Shown here one piece after another: positions 18,183-26,200 of a stretch of DNA of 37,784 nt. The DNA is from a virus, in the IMG/VR virus record IMGVR_UViG_3300009155_000014, positions 1 through 37,784 of that record; one strand, written 5' to 3'. The notes below the pieces were generated by a model. It searched no databases. It was not told the origin of the DNA and worked only from the letters and a program-made list of their open reading frames with translations. The translations under genes and the position numbers were made by a program. Positions within the stretch are counted from its first letter, which is position 1, and every line of letters starts with the position of its first letter.

Positions 18183-20303
18183 ATGGCACTCATACCAGTA
18201 AATAGTAAGGGTGAGGAGATTGCGGTTGAGGCTCCAGCCACTCAAGACAGAAGCATTCCAGAGATGGTGGGTAGACAGGCTGGCCTAATCGCAAGAGAAG
18301 CGATTACTCCTGGTACTGTTGGATTGGTTGGTGGAGCAATAGCAGGCGCGCCATTTGATGTTGCTGCCCCTGCTGCTCGCGTTGGTGCTTCTGGCGCATT
18401 CTTGGCCGATATCGGCGCAAAGGTTTACAATTCGCTCGTTGCGCAGGGTGACGAGAAGAGGAAAGTACCAGAACTCAGCGCGGTTCTGGAGGATATCAAG
18501 AATCAGATTGGCCTGCCCAAACCAGAGACTCCGCTTGAGCGCATTGAGTCTAGGGTTGTGGGTGGAGTTGCCGAAATGGTTCCGCTCGTTATGGGTGGTC
18601 AAGCTATGGCTGGGATGAAGGGCGCGCCAAAGGCAATTAAGAAAATAGGTGAGATACTTGGTGCTTCGCCAAAGACTCAGGTTGCTGGTGCTGCGCTTGG
18701 GTCTGGAGCTGCTGCTGCTGCTGGAGAAGCTGGCGCAAGTCCGCTGGAGCAGGGGATTGTTGGATTGGCTGGAGCTGTTGCTCCTTCGCCAATTTCAAGA
18801 ATGGCTCAAGTTGCATCTACTGCCAGTAAGCTTGGAGTTTCCCCAATCCCAGCAATGATTGCTGGAACTGCTGGGGCAACTGAGACATCTAAAAATTTGA
18901 TTTTAAGAATGCTTCGCGGTGGGAAGACGCAGGAGCAGATTGCCAAGAATATTGAGCTATATGGTCAGGCTGGGACTACGCCCACCCTAGCACAAGCAGT
19001 AGAGAATCCATTGACCCAAGCAATTGAAACAAGCACAGGAAGATTCCCAAGCGGAATGACTGCAATGCGTGAGAAGGGATTGGCGCAGCAGGCTGAAGTT
19101 GGCAAAAAGGTTGAGGAACTAAGGACTCAGCTGTCGCCAATCACAGAACCAGTTGAGGCAGGCAAGGCTCTTCAGAAAGGATTTTCTGAGGTTTTTGTAC
19201 CCAGGGCGAGGCAAACTCAAAAGGCTCTTTATAATCGTTTTGACCAATACATGCCAGAACGCACTCCAGTAAATTCTGATGAAACAATGGGACAATTGTA
19301 TCAATTTGTTAATAGGCTTGGGAATGCTTCACCAAAATTACAAGCTTCAATTTCAAATACCCAATTAACATCAATTCTTGGCGGACTAGAAGAAACAAAG
19401 AAATTGAGTCCATCTGGAGAAATCCCATTCAATGTATTACGCGATCTGCGCTCTTGGGTTGGTGAGAACATAGCTACAGTTGATCTGGCTCCAGACGTTT
19501 CAAAGGCACAATGGAAGAGCCTATACAAAGCATTGTCGAAGGATCTTGAGAACGCAGCAGCGCAACAAGGACCAGAGGCTCAAGCTGCCTTCAAGAAGGC
19601 GAATGTTTATACAAAGAAATTTCACGATACAATGGATTCAATCCAATCTGTGATCCTAAATAAGAATCCAGAGGATGCCTATCAAGCAGTAATCAGCGGA
19701 TCTCGCAATGGACCAACCAAGCTTCGCGAAGTATTCAACGCAGTACCCAAGGACGCTCAGAAGGCCGTATCTGCTGCCTACATTTCAAGAATGGGCAAGG
19801 CAGTTGCTGGCCTACAAGACGAAACAGGCGATGTGTTCAGTACTTCAAAATTCTTGCAGAACTACGGCAAGCTTGATAATGCCTCAAAGGACATCTTGTT
19901 TGGCAGGTTCGGCAGTAAGTTTAAGAATGACATGGAAACAATCGCCAAGGTTTCCAATAAGATCAGGGAAAGCACAAGCATTGTGGCGAATCCTTCTGGA
20001 ACTGCTGGTGCTGTAGTTGTTCCTGCCACGATCACAAGCGGAGTTGGATCAGTCGCTGCTGGCAAGTTTGGATTTGCATCTGGCATCCTTGGCACACTTG
20101 TTGGTGCGAACCAGGCTGCTCGACTATTCACCAATCCAGAGTTTGTGAGCTGGCTGGCCACAAACGCAAATAAGCCTGTCTCCAATACATCCGCAGCAAT
20201 CGCCACGCTAAACAAGATTTACGAAGCAAACCAAGACCCAGATATTAAGGAAATTCACGATGCCCTCCGCAATCAAGCGGTTGAGAAAGAAATTAAGAAA
20301 TAG
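18183..20303 (+). CDS. Large internal virion (ejection) protein with hydrophobic Ala/Gly segments
   Basis: A 706-residue protein. The N-terminal part has three or four Ala/Gly-rich hydrophobic segments (about residues 42-72, 130-150, 165-200 and 213-230), a later one is near residue 620, and the centre is soluble and helical. The combination of membrane-active segments and helices fits proteins that insert into the host envelope during genome entry. It ends 9 bases before the lysozyme gene. No catalytic motif was recognised, and sequence families of these proteins diverge quickly. Confidence 0.65.
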   Translation: MALIPVNSKGEEIAVEAPATQDRSIPEMVGRQAGLIAREAITPGTVGLVGGAIAGAPFDVAAPAARVGASGAFLADIGAKVYNSLVAQGDEKRKVPELSAVLEDIKNQIGLPKPETPLERIESRVVGGVAEMVPLVMGGQAMAGMKGAPKAIKKIGEILGASPKTQVAGAALGSGAAAAAGEAGASPLEQGIVGLAGAVAPSPISRMAQVASTASKLGVSPIPAMIAGTAGATETSKNLILRMLRGGKTQEQIAKNIELYGQAGTTPTLAQAVENPLTQAIETSTGRFPSGMTAMREKGLAQQAEVGKKVEELRTQLSPITEPVEAGKALQKGFSEVFVPRARQTQKALYNRFDQYMPERTPVNSDETMGQLYQFVNRLGNASPKLQASISNTQLTSILGGLEETKKLSPSGEIPFNVLRDLRSWVGENIATVDLAPDVSKAQWKSLYKALSKDLENAAAQQGPEAQAAFKKANVYTKKFHDTMDSIQSVILNKNPEDAYQAVISGSRNGPTKLREVFNAVPKDAQKAVSAAYISRMGKAVAGLQDETGDVFSTSKFLQNYGKLDNASKDILFGRFGSKFKNDMETIAKVSNKIRESTSIVANPSGTAGAVVVPATITSGVGSVAAGKFGFASGILGTLVGANQAARLFTNPEFVSWLATNANKPVSNTSAAIATLNKIYEANQDPDIKEIHDALRNQAVEKEIKK

Positions 20304-20312
20304 GCTGCATCA

Positions 20313-20870
20313 ATGAGCGAAGTAGATCCGCTCCTATTGGCTGCAATGGAGACAGTAAAGTTCGAGGGTAGGTTTGATCACAACGGCAATTTGACTATCT
20401 ACAAATTGCCAGACGGAGATGGTGGTGGAAGCTATGAGATAGCTGGAATTAATAACAAATATCATCCAGAGGAATTCAAAAGAATCTCGTCGCTGCCAGC
20501 GCAAGAAAGAGCGAAAGAAGCTGCGCGATACATCAAAGAATATACAAATCCGCTCGTATCCAAACTGCCTAAAGTTATGCAAGCATTCATCCAAGATCTC
20601 TCGTTCAATCGAGGGATGGGCGGTGCAACAAAGTTTATCCAAAAGGGGCTAAACTCTTTGGGCGTAAAAGTGGTTGTAGACGGAAAAATTGGGCCGAAAA
20701 CTTTGGAGGCAATAAGTAAGGTTCACCCGCGCGCCCTATTGCAGGCAATTAGTAATGCTCAGTTGGATTATGAATACGAACTTGCCTACAACAACTCAAG
20801 CCGAAAGAAGTTTATCGCTGGTCTTGAGAACAGGATAAGGAATCGGCAGGCGATTTGGGGGGTGGGCTAG
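20313..20870 (+). CDS. Lysozyme-like muramidase, glycoside hydrolase 108 type with peptidoglycan-binding end
   Basis: A 185-residue protein with a catalytic Glu in the early helix (Glu18 in METVKFEGRF). A Gly-rich DGDGGGSYEIAGI segment lies in the position of the family GGxTxxGI line, and the helix AFIQDLSFNRGMGGATKFIQ follows. The C-terminal GVKVVVDGKIGPKTLEAI is the PG_binding_3 signature. It cuts the glycan chain of peptidoglycan. No signal peptide, so release needs a holin, or it is carried in the virion, as its place after the ejection genes suggests. It ends convergent with the leftward gene, sharing 4 bases. Confidence 0.85.
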   Translation: MSEVDPLLLAAMETVKFEGRFDHNGNLTIYKLPDGDGGGSYEIAGINNKYHPEEFKRISSLPAQERAKEAARYIKEYTNPLVSKLPKVMQAFIQDLSFNRGMGGATKFIQKGLNSLGVKVVVDGKIGPKTLEAISKVHPRALLQAISNAQLDYEYELAYNNSSRKKFIAGLENRIRNRQAIWGVG

Positions 20871-21256
20871 TGTGGAAGAAGAAGGGGGCGAAGGATAGTG
20901 TTCCCAGCCCCAATGCTCGCGCCGTCCGATCCAATAAGAATAAGATTCAGTCCGCTACCAACATTAACAAGCGCGCTGTCCGTTCCAACGTAGCTACTGC
21001 CAGCCTTAACGACAGCACCTCCACCAGGCTTGAGGAAACTGCCACCTGCCTGGACGTAAGCACCCTCAGGGGTAAGAAGTGTATCTCCTGCTTTGACAAG
21101 CGCGCCACCAGCACCCACAGCGGAATTCCCAGCAAGCACATGCGTGCTGCTACCTCGATAGACGGCAGCCACAATTTCTTGGCTCAAGCGGTCATCCGCG
21201 AGACATGTAAACGCAGTAGAGAGGGCAAGCGCGATAAGTGTGTTTGTTATTTTCAT
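20867..21256 (-). CDS. Secreted Gly/Ala-rich repeat protein, leftward single gene
   Basis: A 129-residue protein with a standard signal peptide (MKITNTLIALALSTAFTCLA, cleavage before DD). The mature part is built from loose repeats of about 10-14 residues with the pattern G(A/S)xLVKAG/YVQAGG/VVKAGS, suggesting a small beta-solenoid. It runs against both neighbours and has its own promoter (21257-21290). These are signs of a moron-type gene acting on the host rather than a virion gene. No enzyme motif. The long rightward frame in the same DNA (20855-21274) lacks such features and is taken as a shadow. Confidence 0.65.
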   Translation of the reverse strand: MKITNTLIALALSTAFTCLADDRLSQEIVAAVYRGSSTHVLAGNSAVGAGGALVKAGDTLLTPEGAYVQAGGSFLKPGGGAVVKAGSSYVGTDSALVNVGSGLNLILIGSDGASIGAGNTILRPLLLPH

Positions 21257-21290
21257 TTTTCTAGTATCTGCTAAATTAGGAATACGTCAA
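21257..21290 (-). promoter_or_regulatory. Leftward sigma70-type promoter abutting the start codon
   Basis: Read leftward: -35 TTGACG (21290-21285), spacer of 16, -10 GATACT (21268-21263), then 6 bases and the ATG at 21256. The expected first transcribed base is therefore the A of ATG or its neighbour, giving a leaderless or nearly leaderless message. No ribosome site is present apart from AGAAAA. Confidence 0.5.
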
Positions 21291-21292
21291 CA

Positions 21293-21676
21293 ATGAAATT
21301 AACATCACGGCAAATAGGTGCAGTAGGAGTGGCTCGCGTTACTGGCGCGCTCTTGCGCTGTGGGTACAACGTTCTAACTCCTTACGAGGATTTCGCTGGG
21401 TATGATGTGGTGGCCGAGAAGAACAATAAGTTTTACCGCATCCAGGTTAAGACCGCTCAAGCCATAGAGCCTGGTCGTACCAAGTACCGCTTTACTACCA
21501 GCAGTGGCAATGGGTTTAATATCCCCAAGCGCGCAATCAGTGGCGTGGATTATGTGGCATGCTGGGGCATGAACGATGATCTATTCTGGCTATTGCCAAT
21601 TGCCAAGTGCAGGTCGGTCACAACCAAGCTTTGTCCGTCGACAGGAGGGGGTTGGCGTGTATTTAAGAACCTATGA
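21293..21676 (+). CDS. PD-(D/E)XK endonuclease-like protein (PF11645-like)
   Basis: A 127-residue protein. The sequence GAVGVARVTGALLRCGY, then PYEDFAGYDVVAEKNNKFYRIQVKTA, matches the pattern of group I intron-associated and related PD-(D/E)XK nucleases: an N-terminal helix with Glu missing, the Asp of GYD, and QxK at the second strand. These enzymes cut or resolve DNA. Here the gene leads the replication/recombination module. Its stop overlaps the next start (ATGA). Confidence 0.7.
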   Translation: MKLTSRQIGAVGVARVTGALLRCGYNVLTPYEDFAGYDVVAEKNNKFYRIQVKTAQAIEPGRTKYRFTTSSGNGFNIPKRAISGVDYVACWGMNDDLFWLLPIAKCRSVTTKLCPSTGGGWRVFKNL

Positions 21677-21852
21677 CCGAGAAGGAGGCATGGGAATATT
21701 TTGATGATGGCTTGAAGGGCGCACAGTCTTTTGATGAGGCGGTGGAGTGGGTGAAGAAGAATCAAAAGATGGTCAAGAAGTTGACCATGCAGGCAATGAT
21801 TCGCAAGTTTGATGAGGATATTAGTCACGCTAATAAAACTTGGCTTAATTAA
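21673..21852 (+). CDS. Small helical hypothetical protein
   Basis: A 59-residue protein starting by ATGA overlap with the nuclease gene. It is predicted all-helical, with an acidic-aromatic first helix (KEAWEYFDDGLK) and a basic second one (WVKKNQKMVKKL). The overlap and ordinary codon use support a real gene. No family recognised; it may be a partner of the upstream nuclease. Confidence 0.65.
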   Translation: MTEKEAWEYFDDGLKGAQSFDEAVEWVKKNQKMVKKLTMQAMIRKFDEDISHANKTWLN

Positions 21853-21897
21853 AAATAGATCTCGACGCGCCCTGGGTTGGCCTGCTAAAACCAACAA

Positions 21898-22344
21898 ATG
21901 GGAAAAATTAACAGCAGGGCAAAGGGTGCAGCAGGGGAGCGTGAATTAGCGAATTATCTTCGCGAGCAGGGATGGCAGAAAGCTCGCCGTAGTCATCAAT
22001 ACGCTGGAAATCCAGAGGGTGGTAGCGGGGATGTGGTGTGTGGGAATTTCCCATTTCATATAGAGGGGAAGCGTTGCCAAGCTTTAAAGCCAGAGGAGTG
22101 GATGGAGCAGTCGAAGCGTGATTGCCCAGCAGGTAAGATTCCAGCGGTGTTCTTCCGCCGTAATGGCCGTAAGGAATGGCTTGTTATTTTAACCGCCGAC
22201 AGCGTGTGCGAATTGGCTAGACAACTCGCCCCTGCCAATGTCACTATTGAATATGCACCAAATCAACCAACACACACAACAGTCGTGAAAGGATTCTATG
22301 TACAAGAACAATCTGATCTCTCAACTATTAACCCCAACAAATAA
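21898..22344 (+). CDS. Holliday-junction-resolvase-like PD-(D/E)XK nuclease
   Basis: A 148-residue protein. NSRAKGAAGERELANYL supplies the first-helix Glu, GGSGDVV the catalytic Asp, and FHIEGKR the ExK of the PD-(D/E)XK core; the Q-rich SHQYAG segment between them is typical of phage Hjc-like resolvases. It probably resolves branched DNA before packaging. A weak 5-bp hairpin precedes it. The C-terminal 40 residues are extra and unassigned. Confidence 0.75.
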   Translation: MGKINSRAKGAAGERELANYLREQGWQKARRSHQYAGNPEGGSGDVVCGNFPFHIEGKRCQALKPEEWMEQSKRDCPAGKIPAVFFRRNGRKEWLVILTADSVCELARQLAPANVTIEYAPNQPTHTTVVKGFYVQEQSDLSTINPNK

Positions 22345-22419
22345 GAATCTGTTTTCAGTTCTAGTCCAACTTACACCTGACACAAAAACCAAAACAAAAA
22401 AAAGAAAGGTACGAAATAA

Positions 22420-23064
22420 ATGAGCCTAACACTAAGTGAATCGGCAAAAGCAACGGAACGTCAACTGCCTGAAGCAGGAACGACGATGGGAGTCTTGGTC
22501 CAATTGATTGACATGGGACTCCAAGAAACCAATTGGGATGGCGAGAAGAAGATGTCTCCCAAAGTGAGACTAACCTTCGAATTGCCTGACCAGGTGATCG
22601 ATGGAGAGGTAGTGGAGAACGGCAAGACCACAAAGGTTACCAAGCCTATGATGGTGAGTCTTGAGCTGACTCGCTCGCTGGGTGAGCGTGCGACACTCCG
22701 CAAGCACCTTGAGTCTTGGCGCGGTGCAGCCTTCACATCGAAAGAACTGGCATCGTTCAGCCTCAAGAATCTGCTTGGCAAAGCAGCCCTGCTTACCTTG
22801 ATGCACAAAACCTCGCAGGCAGGCAGGCAGTATTGCGCTATCAATGCGATCAGCAAGTTGCCCAAGGGCATGACTGCCCCCAAGGAGTCGGTTAATTCGC
22901 ATGTGTTCTATGAGATTGAGAATGGTCAGAATGAAGTCTTCGCTGCTCTTCCAGAGTGGCTACAGGACAAGGTTCGCGCCAGCAAGGAATTCCAGATGGC
23001 AGCAGGGAAACCCACTGCCAGCAAAGCTGAACTTGATGCAGACGGCAACCAGGTTCCGTTCTAA
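22420..23064 (+). CDS. Conserved phage replication/recombination protein, possible ssDNA-binding protein
   Basis: A 214-residue protein of a type often found beside phage exonucleases. It shows an N-terminal VLVQLIDMGLQETNW...KMSPKVRLTFELP strand pair, a LRKHLESWRGAAFTSKELASF helix region and the later LLTLMHKTSQAGRQY and LPKGM segments. The OB-like beta pattern and the neighbouring exonuclease suggest single-strand DNA binding or annealing. The name is by position and recalled resemblance. Ribosome site AAAGG, upstream of an A-rich spacer. Confidence 0.65.
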   Translation: MSLTLSESAKATERQLPEAGTTMGVLVQLIDMGLQETNWDGEKKMSPKVRLTFELPDQVIDGEVVENGKTTKVTKPMMVSLELTRSLGERATLRKHLESWRGAAFTSKELASFSLKNLLGKAALLTLMHKTSQAGRQYCAINAISKLPKGMTAPKESVNSHVFYEIENGQNEVFAALPEWLQDKVRASKEFQMAAGKPTASKAELDADGNQVPF

Positions 23065-23324
23065 TGGACGCGAGACATCCAGATTCCTGGCATAGAGGTG
23101 CATTTCCGTCTGATGGGCTTAACGGCCTATCAAAGATTGAATATGCAGCAATCCATATATTTGCAGCAGCATTGACAAATAGGATTAAATTGTTCGGCAA
23201 TCCAGATGTCTCTGAAGTTGAAGATGAAATTAAGAGTGAGGTAGCAGACATTGCTATTTCATCTTGGACATTTGCAAGGCAACTTCACGAAGAAGGTTTG
23301 GCCATGAAAGCAGAGGAAATCTAA
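23064..23324 (+). CDS. Hypothetical small protein between recombination genes
   Basis: An 86-residue protein whose ATG shares its A with the preceding stop (TAATG). Predicted helical in its second half (VEDEIKSEVADIAISSWTFARQL). No recognised motif. It lies directly against the exonuclease gene and may be its regulator or partner. Confidence 0.65.
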   Translation: MDARHPDSWHRGAFPSDGLNGLSKIEYAAIHIFAAALTNRIKLFGNPDVSEVEDEIKSEVADIAISSWTFARQLHEEGLAMKAEEI

Positions 23325-24146
23325 ATGGCTCTTACAATTACAACCAAAGAGCCATCGACAGCTAGACTTGTTCAAACCGAGTCTAGCGGTCATTGGTATA
23401 CCGAAGACGGAAAATCCGCCCACGTTGTAATTGGGAAGAACGGCAACGAGCGGAATACAACTGTGGCCGATGCCAGGAAGATGGGTTTGTATCCTAGCGT
23501 CACTTCGATTTTGTCTATTTTGGATAAGCCCCAATTGACCAACTGGAAAATTGAACAAAGTATCATGGCATCGCTTACCTTGCCAAAGGAGGAAAATGAA
23601 ACGCTCGAAGATTACGCTAGAAGAGTGGTTAAGGACTCTAAAGAGTCAACATCGAAAGCAGCTGAGCATGGCACGCGAATGCACGAACAGGCCGAGAATA
23701 TCCTCATGGGACGCGCTGTGTGCAAAGATGAAGATCTCCAGCCCTACATCGCGACCTTCAAGAAGTGGGCGGACGAAAACATAGAGAAGACGTACTGGTG
23801 CGAGAAGGCTCTAGTTGGCGCAGGGTACGCTGGTCGCTGTGACGCATATGTGAAGTTGAAAGGAATTGGTGACGCGATCATCGATCTCAAAAACCGCAAG
23901 GTAAATCCCAAATACTCGCCGTTCTATGAAACTTCAGACTGTCCACAGCTCTGGGCCTACAGGACCGCAAGCGAGAATCCCCAGGCAGCGTGCGTATCCA
24001 TCGTGCTTGCCTCAAATGATTCGAGCAAGCTGATGACTAGGGTGTGGGAAGATGACGAGCTGTACCAGGCTGGAATCGCATTCAATGCGCTCTTGAGGGT
24101 ATGGGCTTGGGTAAAAGGCTATACCCCTCCTGGGATGAAATTATGA
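23325..24146 (+). CDS. RecB/Cas4-family PD-(D/E)XK exonuclease
   Basis: A 273-residue protein. The motif line is complete: GTRMHEQAE (first-helix His/Glu), YAGRCDAYV (catalytic Asp), IIDLKNRK (DxK), and YSPFYETSDCPQLWAYR (the QxxxY motif). This is the usual phage exonuclease that resects DNA ends and works with an annealing protein, here probably the product at 22420. No four-Cys iron-sulphur cluster is seen, unlike Cas4. It begins immediately after the upstream stop and ends with an ATGA overlap. Confidence 0.8.
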   Translation: MALTITTKEPSTARLVQTESSGHWYTEDGKSAHVVIGKNGNERNTTVADARKMGLYPSVTSILSILDKPQLTNWKIEQSIMASLTLPKEENETLEDYARRVVKDSKESTSKAAEHGTRMHEQAENILMGRAVCKDEDLQPYIATFKKWADENIEKTYWCEKALVGAGYAGRCDAYVKLKGIGDAIIDLKNRKVNPKYSPFYETSDCPQLWAYRTASENPQAACVSIVLASNDSSKLMTRVWEDDELYQAGIAFNALLRVWAWVKGYTPPGMKL

Positions 24147-24214
24147 TTGACCCACAAGATGTGCTTTGGCTAGAAGGATTACTGGACCAATTCTATAGGA
24201 GGCTCGCAAAATGA
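24143..24214 (+). CDS. 23-residue microprotein coupled on both sides
   Basis: ATG overlaps the exonuclease stop and its TGA overlaps the next ATG, so the frame exactly bridges two genes. The product is a short amphipathic helix (LWLEGLLDQFYRRLAK). An exact bridge by chance is possible, but removing it would leave a 64-base gap in an otherwise fully coupled operon. It might also serve only to couple translation. Confidence 0.5.
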   Translation: MIDPQDVLWLEGLLDQFYRRLAK

Positions 24215-24507
24215 CAGCACCAACAATTCAAGAAATGGGTAACGCTGCACAGGAGATCGTCTGGCGTGTAATGGGCAAGGGATCAGAGAAGTCTGGCTAT
24301 GGAGATTGGCTGGAAAAGGATAGACCGACTCACGATTACCATATTGCCAGGGCTGTTCGTCACCTAGCCACGGCGCAGATGCAACTCCACAAGTCAACCC
24401 CTTGTCCTGACAACAATGGAGAAACAAGTGTTGACCACCTTGAGCGCGCTCTGGTAAGATCCTTATTCGTATTGGCACAAATTAAAAAGGAGGTTCCGAG
24501 ATTATGA
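24211..24507 (+). CDS. Hypothetical protein, weak resemblance to DUF5664 (dATP/dGTP diphosphohydrolase-type)
   Basis: A 98-residue helical protein. The line DYHIARAVRHLATAQMQLH, followed by DHLERALVRSLFVLAQI, resembles the two-helix pattern RHLxA...HLAHAxxxLLFLL of DUF5664 proteins. The metal-binding residues of a MazG-type hydrolase cannot be aligned with confidence. Coupled upstream and downstream by overlaps. Confidence 0.6.
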   Translation: MTAPTIQEMGNAAQEIVWRVMGKGSEKSGYGDWLEKDRPTHDYHIARAVRHLATAQMQLHKSTPCPDNNGETSVDHLERALVRSLFVLAQIKKEVPRL

Positions 24508-24776
24508 TTATGGAAGATGTAAGTGTTGATTTTGAGTTTAATGGAGAAAAGTACACTGCGTATGGCAACGCAGAGATTGATACGATTACCGAGGATATTG
24601 GTCCAGTTGGCTACAGGGAACATTACTTTGCCGAGGTGGTCAACAATGTGATTATGTCAAAGATTGAAATCTCAACTGCTACTGAGGACATCAAGAATCC
24701 AAGCAAGGAATTACTGGAAAAGGCTGATGATCTCTTGTCCATTCAAGCAACAGAAGATTTTGACGCTGGCAAATGA
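24504..24776 (+). CDS. Small acidic hypothetical protein
   Basis: A 90-residue, strongly acidic protein with mixed strand and helix pattern: a beta N-terminal half (VDFEFNGEKYTAYG) and a helical C terminus (NPSKELLEKADDLLS). The acidic, DNA-mimic-like charge is notable but does not prove a function. Linked to both neighbours by 4-base overlaps. A second in-frame ATG two codons downstream may be used. Confidence 0.65.
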   Translation: MIMEDVSVDFEFNGEKYTAYGNAEIDTITEDIGPVGYREHYFAEVVNNVIMSKIEISTATEDIKNPSKELLEKADDLLSIQATEDFDAGK

Positions 24777-25174
24777 GAACATTGGCCATATTGGCCATTT
24801 TTATTCTATCAACGTCTATGGCATCCAATGTCATGGTCGATGTGCAGCCACCGAAAAAGAAAATCAAGGTGCGCGTTACTGGATACTGGCCAGGGGAAGA
24901 CTATTACACCAGCAGAATGCAGAGCAGCGAGGGTGTACGTTTAAAGGCTGGAAGGCATTGTGCAACAGACCATAGGATCATACCAGCATGGAGCAAGGTT
25001 AAGATAGTCGGCTCGCAGCATGAATGGGTAGTGGTTGACACAGGCACAGCTGTCATTCAGAGAAAGGCTAGTGGGTCAAGCAAATTACCTGTTTTAGATT
25101 TATTTTTTAAATCACAAAAAGATTACGAAAAAGCTAGACTGCCCAAATACGCGACAGTAGAAATCAGCAAATGA
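24773..25174 (+). CDS. Secreted 3D-domain protein (double-psi beta-barrel, lytic-transglycosylase-like)
   Basis: A 133-residue protein with an N-terminal signal (MRTLAILAIFILSTSMAS, cut near 18-20) and a 3D-type domain. The domain carries VRVTGYWPGEDYYTSR, a DHRIIPAWSKVKI strand typical of these barrels, VVDTG (Asp89) and VLDLFF (Asp109). These correspond to the acidic residues that name the domain, found in MltA-type transglycosylases and YabG/Sps-like proteins. It should act in the periplasm or cell wall. It sits among replication genes, not with the lysozyme. Confidence 0.75.
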   Translation: MRTLAILAIFILSTSMASNVMVDVQPPKKKIKVRVTGYWPGEDYYTSRMQSSEGVRLKAGRHCATDHRIIPAWSKVKIVGSQHEWVVVDTGTAVIQRKASGSSKLPVLDLFFKSQKDYEKARLPKYATVEISK

Positions 25175-25353
25175 CAATCTTATCGAAGATATTTTATTAC
25201 ATCGGCGATCTTGTAAGCATTACATTGCTGCCACTTGGGGTGGGCTGGAAGCTTTACCAAAAGCTAATGCTTATATCGGTGGACTTAGACAAAAACTTTG
25301 ATGTGTGGAAGGAAGTCAAACCAAAGAAGAAAGGAAAGGCCAAGAAGAAATGA
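25171..25353 (+). CDS. Small membrane protein with basic tail
   Basis: A 60-residue protein with a hydrophobic N-terminal half (about residues 4-36, one or two spans around YYIGDLVSITLLPLGVGWKLY) and a Lys-rich end (KPKKKGKAKKK). Coupled by ATGA to the 3D-domain gene, so an inner-membrane partner or holin-like role for the secreted protein is possible. Small phage proteins with this pattern occur but have no assigned function known to me. Confidence 0.65.
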   Translation: MTILSKIFYYIGDLVSITLLPLGVGWKLYQKLMLISVDLDKNFDVWKEVKPKKKGKAKKK

Positions 25354-25538
25354 AACTAGGAAAAATAACATTTGGAAAATCACGGAAAGCACCCAAGATG
25401 GTTCTTGTGGATGTGACCTACGATGACAAGACAGGCGCAGAATTATTTAGGATTGGAATGAAGCTTCTCAAGAAAGATAGGGAAGCTGTAATTGAATATG
25501 TAATAAAAAAATCGTTGGCATACGCTATTAAGAAATGA
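25350..25538 (+). CDS. Small basic hypothetical protein
   Basis: A 62-residue protein. ATG 25350 overlaps the upstream TGA; an upstream in-frame codon at 25305 is rejected because that stretch would overlap the Lys-rich tail of the previous gene. Basic N terminus, then the strand VLVDVTYDDKTGAELF and a basic helix. The sequence DVTYDDKTG is common in small phage proteins. Role unknown. Confidence 0.65.
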   Translation: MKLGKITFGKSRKAPKMVLVDVTYDDKTGAELFRIGMKLLKKDREAVIEYVIKKSLAYAIKK

Positions 25539-26200
25539 AGCAGGCATTAGTAACGCAATCGTTTGGTGATGACTGGAAGAAGATTCTGGATCTGACCAAG
25601 CCGAGGATGGAGGAGTACTGCAAGCGTCACAGCTGCGACTTCATTTTAATCGATAAACCCCTGACCCATCCGATGCAGTATTCCAAGTCTGCCATTGGCA
25701 ACATCATGGCAACCAAGGGCTATGACCAAGTGACATTCGTTGACGCTGATGTTTTGATTGCAGCCGATTGCCCCAAGCTATCCGATGACGCTGGCGTGTT
25801 CTGTGCATTTGACGAGGGAGCTTACTTGGATCGTAAGGCAGATATGGTAAAGCTGGCTAGTGCATTCGGTGGTATTATTGAGCCTCAATTTTACGTCAAT
25901 ACTGGCGTTTTTGTAGTTCATACCAAGGCGGTTGGCATATTGTCCATGCCACCTATTGGCCTGCATCCAAACCATTTTGCCGAGCAGACCTGGCTCAACG
26001 TGATGGCGCACCTGTGGAAAATTCCCCTAACCGAGCTTGATCCATCGTTTAACTGCATGACCAGCGTAGAGGGGCATTTTGGATTGGATCGGTACAAGGA
26101 TGCTTACATTATCCACTACGCTGGACAGTCCAATGATATGGTTAAGTTGGCTGGCCAGATCAAGGAAGACGATGCCAAGCTGAAAGAGGCTGGACGATGA
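25535..26200 (+). CDS. Glycosyltransferase, GT-A fold
   Basis: A 221-residue protein. The DxD line FVDADVLI (about residues 70-77) binds the metal and nucleotide sugar; NTGVFVV and DPSFNCM, then IIHYAG, are the later acceptor- and metal-binding segments seen in GT8-like and related enzymes. The N terminus is ALVTQSFGDDW, without a signal, so it acts in the cytoplasm or at the membrane. The donor and acceptor are unknown; targets could be a host glycan, phage DNA or a virion protein. Coupled on both sides. Confidence 0.75.
   Translation: MKQALVTQSFGDDWKKILDLTKPRMEEYCKRHSCDFILIDKPLTHPMQYSKSAIGNIMATKGYDQVTFVDADVLIAADCPKLSDDAGVFCAFDEGAYLDRKADMVKLASAFGGIIEPQFYVNTGVFVVHTKAVGILSMPPIGLHPNHFAEQTWLNVMAHLWKIPLTELDPSFNCMTSVEGHFGLDRYKDAYIIHYAGQSNDMVKLAGQIKEDDAKLKEAGR

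Noticed and set aside
20855-21274. Rightward 139-residue frame opposite the secreted repeat protein
   Set aside because: Thr/Ser/Arg-rich without a domain, and it would overlap the lysozyme end and the whole leftward gene, which has a signal peptide and a promoter.
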